Source: Entophlyctis helioformis
Lineage: Eukaryota > Chytridiomycota > Chytridiomycetes > Chytridiales > Chytriomycetaceae
Length of the DNA: 64,000 nucleotides
NCBI GenBank assembly: GCA_025526915.1
Contig: JAHLKH010000067.1
Location: 1-64,000 of the forward strand
Direction of reading: 5' to 3'
In this document: piece after piece, positions 10,271-18,261 of the stretch
Position numbering within the stretch: position 1 is the first letter of the stretch
Layout of the letters: every line of letters starts with the position of its first letter
Translations under genes and position numbers: made by a program
The notes under the pieces: model-generated
Databases searched by the model: none
What the model was told of the DNA's origin: nothing
Seen by the model: the letters and a program-made list of their open reading frames with translations, nothing else

Positions 10271-13200
10271 ATGACGGTCGCCGGCTTGTTGAGGGTGCTC
10301 AAGCTAGGCAGGGCTGTCTGTGTCTACAGTGCTGCCTGGACCCTGTGCCAGGTCTTGCAGGCTATGCTGCAACAGCTGCTGCCACAACAGCCGCAACAAC
10401 AACAGCCGCAACCACCCACTTCAGCGGGATGCTGCACGTTGATGTGCTAAGCGTCTTCTTCTCGCAGCTAGTCGCCACAGCCGCCATCAGCATGCCCGAC
10501 TCCATTGACAGCTGGAAGGACATCGTCCAGCCAGCTTTTCAGCTGTTCATGGCGTCGGTCGGCGACGACCACACCATCAAATTCCATGTGGATGGTCGCC
10601 GCGGAGACGCAGGTATAAAGATCGTGCACCAACACCGCGCACTCAACATGCTGCATGCGGCGGTCAAGGTCCTGCGGTATGCGTTCCGCCGCCAAGAATG
10701 CAAGCAGACGGGATCACTTTCAAAGTAAGTTTGCTACTCTGTACTGTGTGGCTGCCATGCTGACTATCTTCTGCTGCTTGCCATCAGGGACGAGATGTAT
10801 GCCCTCAACAGGTTCTACACGTTGACGCAGAGTGACAAACAGCACATTGCTGCGGCCCTCAGTGAGCTGGCTGGCAAAAAGAAGGGATGCACAGTCTGCT
10901 GGTGTGATTATGAAGCAGACTGTTGCATCGCCCGCCATGTTCGCGAGCCAAGGTAACATTGCCTTGGATCATTCGGCCGTGACTGATGGCTCACGGTCTG
11001 TATTCTGTGACAGTGCCAAGCCGATCATTGTCATTGCCAATGACTCTGATCTGGTGGCACATTGTGCTGGGCACTGCGGTGTTGTTTTGACACACCTGCA
11101 GCATGGGCGGTTTAACCAGCCTCGCTCATACAACCATGGCGGTATCGCCTCAACCGCGTCTGCATTGGGCGTGCGCGACTTTGCTGGAGCATGCCAGCTG
11201 GTCGCTGCACTGTCCAGGACAGATTATTTTGGCCGCAATGACCATGGTGAGTTGCCGCGCCTGTATTGTAGTATCTGCCATCACTCACATGCCATTCTTT
11301 GTCTACATGCGCGATTCTGCTTGCATTCCCTGCCAGGAATCGCCGCCGCGGTCAAGTTTGTCAATGCGCGGTTTGATGCCAAGGTCGAAGAGCTCAACAT
11401 CAAGGCGGCTGACCTCTACACGATCCTCGAGACTCCTAATGAGGCCAAGGCGTTCATGGACGGCGTCAGGGACGCGTACATCGAGGAGCTGGTCAAGAAT
11501 GGTGATGAGAGCCTTGTCCAGGCATTCAAGAACGCGTTTGAAGTCTTTGTCAACCGGAATGATGTTGGGGCCTCTGCTAGTGCAATCACAGCGCCGATCG
11601 TCGCGAGGTATGTTTATTCTTGAAGGATGTCACGGACATGATGGCATTGACGCGTTTGAATGCCTTGCACAGATCTGAGCCTCAAGCCAACCACACCAAC
11701 CACATGGATGTCAACACGACTCCATCTGTTGGAATGAAGTATGAATGCATGGAATCTGTGGCGTTTCTGGCAAAACTGACACTGAGTTTCTGTTTCTGAT
11801 GCTGCGATCTCATTATTGTGCAGGTGCTTGACGGATGGATGCTGCTTGAGCCATACTGCACAGCAGCAGCAGCAGCAGGCTGAGAACGGTGTCCAGCTTG
11901 TCCACTTGACGCGTGGCAGGGTCGAGCAGCTTGTCAGCAGCACTGTTGGCAACAGGCGGTTGGATGCTGCCTTCATTGAGGTGAAGGGTTGCCATGTGGC
12001 ACTCGACACCATCATCAAGTGCACAGTCAACCGCCTTGCGAGCAGCTACGATGCTGTTACGCGTCGCGACATCCTCGCGGCCATCTGCAAGGCAGCAAGT
12101 GCCCAGCTGCTGCAGATTGCCAGCGAGCAGTTTCTTGGAGCAGATGGCATTTTTAAGCTCCTCCCAGCAGATGAGCCAATCTATCGCGCATTGGTATGTT
12201 TGCATGGCTTGAATGCATGCTGTTGCTATCACACCACGTGCATTTGCTGATTTTGAATGCGGCTGACTTGATCCATTGCTTCTGGACAGAACGCAGCAAT
12301 GAGAATGCAGATGCAGCTCGACAAGATTGCCAATCCGCCATGCGCATCCCACCGGCATACATCCACTCCCAGTAGGTGTTGATTGCATTGAAATGATTCA
12401 ACAGCATCCACTCACAGATCCATTTGTGTTGAATGCATAGTACTGGACACAGAGACGCAGAAAGTCGAGTACCACGGCAGGATGACCACGCGAGTTGCAC
12501 CGCGATCCACTGTCGCTGCTATCCACGACAAGGCGTCAGCCTGGCTGTATTTCCTGGAGCACCCCATAGGTCCACATCCAGAAAACGCCAAACCGCCAAC
12601 ACTCATCAATCAGCGCCAAAAGGCTGTCGCCCTGCTGCAGTCCATCATTGAGCAAAGTGCAGTGCGTCTCGACTTCCACTGACTGCATGTGCATGGAATG
12701 ATTTGGCGCGATTGCTCACCATCCCACTCCACAGGTTGGTCCTCCTCCACCGCCGCCCAAGCCACCACGGTTGTCCAACAACATCTTCGCAGCACTGGCA
12801 TGCTCCAAGACCTTTCCCGTTGGCGATCTTGCCGACACTGAGACGACAGTGAGTTTGGTGCACCATTGGCAATTATGGCTGTGTTTGGTGCACTTGGAAT
12901 GGCCGCCTGATGCTGCATCCAACCGTCACAGGCGCCATTCCAATTCATGGCAGCCAAGCGGGCTGCGCACACAAAGGAGCGTGCCAAGAAAAAAGAGAAG
13001 GCCACACTACAGGAGATCATCAGAGAGAACAAGAAGAAGTCAGACCTGCGTGCTCGCAAGGCGGGAACTGTTGGCAAGAAGAAGGCGTACGCGACATATG
13101 GCATGTCATGTGCCTTGAATGTGCTTGCTGACACGTGTGTCATGCCACAGATGGGTTGCTGGCAGTCGAGTGGCAACTCGTCAGAAGCTTGCAAAGCTTG

Positions 13201-14684
13201 GCCGCATGATTGCGATGCCAGTCATGACACTTGCCGCGGCCACCTATCCCAAAGGACAGCCAAGACCTAAAGGCAATGCACACAGCCGCCCTGAGCAGAT
13301 TGTCAAAATGGCGGTATGGGGTTTGATCGGCATGCTGCTCTGTTTGCTTGGCTTTGTGTATGCTGACTTGTGTGGTATGCAGGAAATGCAGTCATGCGAT
13401 CTCGCAAACACCAAGTTTTTTGGGCCCCAAACCAAGACACCACTCGCCGAGCAGACACCCAGTTCAATCAGCCACGACACCACCCTCACAGTCTACTATT
13501 TCACGGCCGGCTTGTGGCGTGCTGCCCTTGCCTTGATCGGCGCCATGGTCGCGGATCTGGTCAAGCTGAATGCAGACGCGCCTCTGCCTCTGGAGTACTG
13601 TGTCCTGGAGGCAAGCCAAGGCAAGCTGACGCAGTATTACTATGTCAACCCCAAGGACTTTGACGAGGACGAGAGTGCGACGCTCTTGTCAGGTGGATGC
13701 GTTCACAAGCAGGGCATCATTGTTTGGCACATGTACGGCACCGGCCCGCACAGCAGCGACACAAAGATCCCTCGCTATGGCAGCTTGGTGACTCTCGAGA
13801 GTGACACGGCTCTCAAGATCTGCGCCTTTGATACTGCCAAGATTGCCAAGCAACCCAACATGCATGGCGACCTCAACAAGCACGACGAGCACGACGAGCA
13901 GGACGAGCACGACGAGCAGGACGAGCAGGACGAGCACGACGAGCACGAGCTGCCTGTGCAGCCTTGCATCCAGGACAAGCATGATGTGCACAATCAGCCG
14001 ACAGCAGCCAGCAGCACCAGCGCTTCATCTTCAGCCGTCCAACCGCCACCACCACCACCAGCAGCAGCAGCCGTTCCATCAGCAAATGAGCTGCTTACGG
14101 CCCTCACCAGCAGTATATCAGGTGGAGGCGGTGCTGTGGACATGCTGCTGCGCCATCTTGGCTATGTCCTGGCGGACAGCATGATGGTGCAGCCGCAAGC
14201 AACAAAGCATGCCATCCACTCCTGGATCGTAACAGTCATGCAAATGATCCATCGCACCTGGACGCGGAGGGTGCTGCAAACCAACACAGCCAAGCTGCAG
14301 GATGACACGGTACGGATGGACATGATGCAGACGTGCACAATACTGATGGACATGTCACTGATTGATGCAATGCAGCAGGCGGCCACAGAGCACAGCGACG
14401 CGTTCCAGAAAGACGCGCGACAAGCAGCCATGATGGACATGGCACAGATGGACACAATGCGAGCAGCCATGATGGATGCCGACATGATGGACGCGACGCA
14501 GCAGACGGTGACAATCCAGGCCGACGCGATCCTGTCAGCCGTGGTGCAGGCAGATGCAGAGCTGTCGGCCTTGATGCACACAAGTGCACAGACGGCAGAC
14601 GCTGTGCACGCGGGCACTATGGAGGCTGTCTTGCCCTACAGGCTTGATGGCAGCCTTTGCGCGGATGCAAGGCATGACATGTAA
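10271..14684 (+). CDS. XPG/FEN1-like nuclease-family protein next to Fanzor
   Basis: Thirteen exons (10271-10351, 10468-10724, 10788-10952, 11014-11246, 11337-11607, 11673-11738, 11824-12193, 12290-12371, 12441-12661, 12735-12848, 12932-13104, 13151-13313, 13383-14684) give exactly 1,165 codons plus stop. The start MTVAGLLRVLKL copies the MGVxGL start of the XPG family. The N-region follows: VYSAAW (17-23) where VDAS is usual, and HVDGRR...K...HR (67 on). The I-region has DYEAD (153-157), IANDSDL (175-181) and RTDY (236-239). Thus all catalytic acids except the first are visible; Tyr19 replaces the first Asp. The C-terminal half has a Lys-rich segment, a run of HDE/QDE repeats and Met/Asp/Gln-rich helices. 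The family cuts flap and branched DNA. A role in excision or repair at Fanzor cuts is inference. Exon 11/12 junction is the weakest. Confidence 0.72.
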
Positions 14685-14689
14685 CAGAT

Positions 14690-14894
14690 GCCGCCGCAGT
14701 CCCGTGGTCATGTGACCTGCTGGCATTGATCTGGACGCGCCTCACCCGGACCTGGCTTGGCCCTGTTGTTGTAGTCGTATCCAAGCCGTAAGCCTGTATA
14801 CTCACTGCCCCTCTGCCACCAGGTCTGTGCATGAGTCTCAATGAAGTCGTATCCAAGCCGTAAGCCTGTATACTCACTGCCCCTCTGCCACCAG
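14690..14894 (+). repeat. intron-like duplicated element 1 (upstream of Fanzor)
   Basis: Two identical 49-base copies (14774-14822 and 14846-14894), each beginning gt and ending ccaccag with a tactcac branch-like motif, flank a 23-base spacer that contains ATGAGTCTCAATGAA. If the second copy is spliced out, this ATG joins in frame to the Fanzor coding exon at 14895. The element resembles 15660-15898 in layout and partly in sequence. Confidence 0.65.
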
Positions 14895-16421
14895 ACAGCC
14901 AGCCGCTCTCGACGAGGACAGTTACATGACATTTACGGCAATCTGGCCAGGGATGTGTGTGGCATGCTCGCGCGGCACTACATCTCTAGCCAGTCTGAGC
15001 TGGCCGTCACTGCGGCCCTCAAGCTGATGCCCAGTGCATCCATTGAGGACGTGAGAGTGTGGATTGCGGCACTTTTCAAGACCGCCAAGGCTGCTGCTGC
15101 CAAGGCTGCCAAGGATGCTACACCACCAGCGATTGAGGACGCCACACCGCTGGCCACTTTGGACGCTGCTCCTCCCACCTCAAGTCTCAAGCGGGGCCGG
15201 TCCACCTCTTCGTCAGCCAACAAGGGCGGCAGGCCCAAGAGGCGACGGGGCAGGAAGGCAGCCACCACCAAGGACGCGGCATCCAGCTCTTCCTCGGCCA
15301 CTGACAACGGCGGTATTGATACAATCCCGCAAGAGCTGCACGAGCTCAAGACGCTGGTGCCTGATGTGTCTCGGTCAGAGATCGTGATCTTTTACGAGCT
15401 GTCCAAGCTTGCTGGCACGACAAACAAGCTGTGCCCGCAAGCAGCCAGCCGCGATCCCTTCATCCTCATCACCGAGACAACGCTCTTTTGGGCGGTGATG
15501 GGGAGTAGTGATGATCGCATCCGTGGCGAGCAAAGTGCTGCTTTGGCATACTTGCGACTGCAGCTCCTTGCTGCACTCAGTAGGTCGCACTGCCTGTTTA
15601 TGCCATGTCTACATGATATGATGCTAACACTCCACTTTTATCCAAGACTACCAAAAAGCCAGTGTAACGGATGCTCGGTCGCGGTCACGTGATCCACGTG
15701 ATCCACGTGACCCACGTGACCGGACAGACATTGTCGGGCCGCACCGGCCGCTCTGGTTTCCCCCGTTCTTGCAGTCGTCTGCCCGCCGTTCCCCTGCGTG
15801 CATACTCACTGCCCCGAGACCAGGTCTGTGCTGCCTCCCAATGAAGTAGTCGTCTGCCCGCCGTTCCCCTGCGTGCATACTCACTGCCCCGAGACCAGCC
15901 GGCAAGTCCGCCTGGAGGCCCAGTACTACAGCCAGCTTGGGCCTCGCATCATCCAACAGGATGATCAAGAAGGCGTTCAGCAATGGCAAGGAGCTCTGTA
16001 TCCTCAACATACTTCTTCCCGGCCTCCGGCCCAAGAAAGGCCGCTATCAGACGCCAGACGAGGCCGACAAGGAGGTGTTTGAGCAGGTCCAAGCAAATGA
16101 CGCAGTCATTGCTGATGCGATGCAACTGGCTGAGCACGAGGGTCTGGTTGGCAAGGAGCGCCAGGAGTTTATAGACGCCGTGATCGATGGTCTTCCTCCT
16201 GCAATTCCAAGCAAACCGACTGCGGTGGGCAGCTTCCGGACGGACGGATACAGCATCTTTCAATTGGCGCTGGACTATCGCACAGACCGTCCAGAGTCGC
16301 CTCGCAGTATGTGGCGTGCTTGAATGCTTTGGTGCACACATTGGTTCTGACTGCTGCCTTGATCTGCATGCTCCAACATGGCATCTTTAGGCGAGCAGCC
16401 CAGCCTTGCTGATGGCATGCC

Positions 16422-16462
<41 letters not shown>

Positions 16463-18026
16463 GCTTGGATGATGGCTTGGATGATGGCCTTGATGGCACA
16501 TGTGAGTTGCTGTGCCAATCCAGACGCGCACTTGTTGTCCACACCGACTGACATGCCATCCACAGCTGCCGATCCTGCCGACCCATCAGCCACCAAGCCA
16601 AAAGCACCTAATCCTGTAAGTCACTAGCATGCCAACCTCGCGCATTGGTGCACATGCATTGCACATTCCTCACTCATGTCATGGCATGACAGGGCAAGCT
16701 CAGCTTCTACGCCTCGCAGCGATTGCTCAACATTGTCAAAGCCAACAAGTTGTTCACCAACAAGGGCTACTGGTTTGTGCGGATTGTTGGCATTGATTGG
16801 GGCGAGCGGTACATGTATGGCGCGTCCAGCATGCTGGTGGATCTGGCAACCTTCACCTATACCCTCGAGTCCAACTACGTGCTCTCCTCTGGCATGGCAC
16901 AAGCCGAGCACAGCCTTCAGCAGTGGTATGCATGCAATGACTCTGCCACGCGCACTCTTGACCAGATCAACTCACAGCAACTGTCTCTTGCGCCAGGCTC
17001 AACAATCGATATGCCAAGGCAACCGACATCCAGGCAGCCATTGCATTCAAGGCAGCAAAGCATGCCAATCCAAACGTCAAGCCTGGCGAGAGAGCCTTTT
17101 GGGATCTGCGCTGCCGTGCGTACTGCACGCCATTCCTGAATGCACGGGTACGTTTCTTTGTTTCTGGATGCCCATTGACATGACCGCCATGCTGCTTGAT
17201 CGCCTGCTGATTGCACTGGATGGCATGGCATGACATGGCATTCCACAGAAGGTCAAAGCCAAGCGGTTTGCCAAGCGCAGCAACAGCACGTCAATTCGCG
17301 GACAGGCTCTTGAGGGCATCATGAAGCTGGCAGGATCGACCACTGGCAAGCGCGCATCAGCTGCATCTCAAGGCCTCCCTGTCAGCAACCCAGAGAAGGA
17401 CATTCCCGTTGTGTGGGCATTTGGCATCGACTTTACAGGCCAAGGTGGCAGGCACGCTGTGTTTGAGAGGTTTCTCATCAGGCATCTACGGTCGTCTGGA
17501 TATGCCTATGTGCGTCTGAAGCCATCCATCCATCCATCCATCCATCCATCTGTGCACCAACTGACCACACGATCATGAACACACACACGCACAGATCTAC
17601 CGCTGCAATGAGAACCTGACCAGCCAGATGTGCCCGCAGTGCAAGCAGCGGATCCCATACGAGAACCGCACCAACCTGCGACGCTACGAGTGCACAGACT
17701 GCGAGACCGTCTACCACCGAGACGTGCTTGGAGCCACCAACATCGGGATGGTTGCACTGTGGCATCTGCTCTTTGGACACCGGCCGCTCTACTTGACGCA
17801 CACGCCACCTGACAGCAATCCAGCCACGCCAGAGTACCTTGCAGACATCAAGGCAACTCATTATGACATCCAGTGGCGTGCACAACATCACATCATGCTG
17901 CTCGTGACACCGCCTGATCAGCCTGTCGTCCAGCAGCCTCCGTCACCCGATCTGCTTCCCTTCAAGTCGCACGTGGCCTCATGGGATCAGATCATGCTGC
18001 CATGTCTGCCAACAACAACACTTTGA
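14831..18026 (+). CDS. Fanzor (eukaryotic TnpB homologue, predicted RNA-guided DNA nuclease)
   Basis: Exons 14831-14845, 14895-15579, 15899-16306, 16391-16501, 16566-16615, 16693-16925, 16997-17147, 17249-17509 and 17595-18026 give 781 residues. RuvC-I is IVGIDWGERY (Asp458). The RuvC-II strand region is VVWAFGIDF (605-613). NENLTSQMCPQC follows, whose Glu644 sits where Fanzors carry their relocated RuvC-II glutamate. The zinc ribbon is Cys651, 654, 671, 674, and RuvC-III is YHRDVLGATNI (Asp681). The order and spacing are diagnostic of Fanzor/TnpB. The N-terminus has Ala/Lys-rich, KRGR and RPKRRRGRK basic segments likely for nuclear import, and later a 13-Asp tract. The start at 14831 is chosen because it joins in frame across a 49-base intron. 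The 15899 exon has a second plausible frame (see findings). Family function is established; activity here is untested. Confidence 0.88.
15660..15898 (+). repeat. intron-like duplicated element 2 (inside Fanzor intron)
   Basis: Two identical 50-base copies (15774-15823, 15849-15898) begin gt and end gagaccag with a catactcac motif, around a 25-base spacer. Upstream are four CACGTG words. It lies at the 3' end of a 319-base intron, far longer than the neighbouring introns, and shares the pattern gtcgt...gccgt...tactcactgcccc...accaggtctgtgc...caatgaag with element 1. Confidence 0.65.
15683..15722 (+). repeat. tandem CACGTG repeat
   Basis: Four CACGTG palindromes at 9-base spacing (cacgtgatc x2, cacgtgacc x2). 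Each is a perfect E-box-type site. They lie in an intron or, in another reading, encode RDPRDPRDPRD. Confidence 0.7.
16430..16465 (+). repeat. (GAT)n trinucleotide tract in the Fanzor exon
   Basis: About twelve to thirteen GAT codons in a row, encoding a poly-Asp run followed by three GLDD repeats. It is likely length-variable. Confidence 0.8.
17518..17552 (+). repeat. (ccat)n tract in the last Fanzor intron
   Basis: About eight ccat units inside the intron 17510-17594. It has no effect on the coding frame. Confidence 0.7.
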
Positions 18027-18230
18027 ATCGGGGAACCTCCCGATCGACCTAACGGGTCACTTCAATAGAAGGTGAGACCCTTGTTGGATGTGCCACGCCC
18101 GCCTGTCGTCGCATGCTCGTTGCTGACTCGAACCTTCAATCACATGATATGTGGGCTTGCATCCGTCGCCTCTTGGGTCGAATTTAACTCCAAAATCCTT
18201 GGTAATTGTATGAATATCGGGCCCAGAATC
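18027..18230 (+). ncRNA. candidate Fanzor omega-RNA / conserved right end
   Basis: The 204 bases between the Fanzor stop and the end of the right inverted repeat contain no frame of note. Directly after the stop a perfect 6-bp hairpin forms (atcggg-gaacct-cccgat), followed by gacc-taac-ggtc. A related motif recurs at 32917-32953. In TnpB/Fanzor systems the guide RNA scaffold comes from the 3' end of the gene up to the element end, and the guide from the flanking DNA, so the guide here would begin at about 18231. Hairpins and position are seen; the RNA is inferred. Confidence 0.35.
18201..18230 (-). repeat. right terminal inverted repeat
   Basis: Reading the minus strand gives gattctgggcccgatattca followed by tacaattacc, the partner of 8749-8777. 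Confidence 0.7.
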
Positions 18231-18261
18231 GGATCAATCGTCACCCATAAATTCCGGCTAA

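Larger units (their letters stand above)
8749..18230 (+). mobile_element. Fanzor-bearing DNA transposon with terminal inverted repeats
   Basis: A 9,482-base element is bounded by imperfect inverted repeats (8749-8777 and 18201-18230; GATTC-GGGCCCG then TCATAC and ATTACC in both). It carries an XPG/FEN1-like gene, a Fanzor gene and a 200-base non-coding right end. Its left boundary is exactly where duplication copy 1 stops matching copy 2, as expected for an insertion. No target-site duplication is evident. No DDE, tyrosine or serine transposase was recognised, although 8834-10270 was not resolved. It ends 31 bases before the first possible start codon of PPN1. Fanzor genes are known as passengers of several eukaryotic DNA transposon types; I cannot name this one. 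Confidence 0.7.

Noticed and set aside
10345..10728. Frame starting MPGLAGYAATAAATT as the start of the XPG-like protein
   Set aside because: That frame crosses a branch point and acceptor (ctaag...cag at 10467); the ATG at 10271 gives the family's MxVxGL start.
14774..14894. Direct repeats with a spacer taken as a CRISPR-like array
   Set aside because: Only two repeats with one spacer, in a eukaryotic gene, with intron-like ends; nothing else of a CRISPR locus is present.
10271..18026. XPG-like and Fanzor parts as one fusion protein
   Set aside because: The XPG frame ends at 14684 and no donor was found that would join it in phase to 14895; two adjacent genes explain the data better, though a fusion is not excluded.
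18231..18240. cagaatcgga on both sides as a target-site duplication
   Set aside because: The resemblance between the right flank and copy 2 comes partly from the inverted repeat itself (gaatc) and does not continue; no repeat of the left flank is present.
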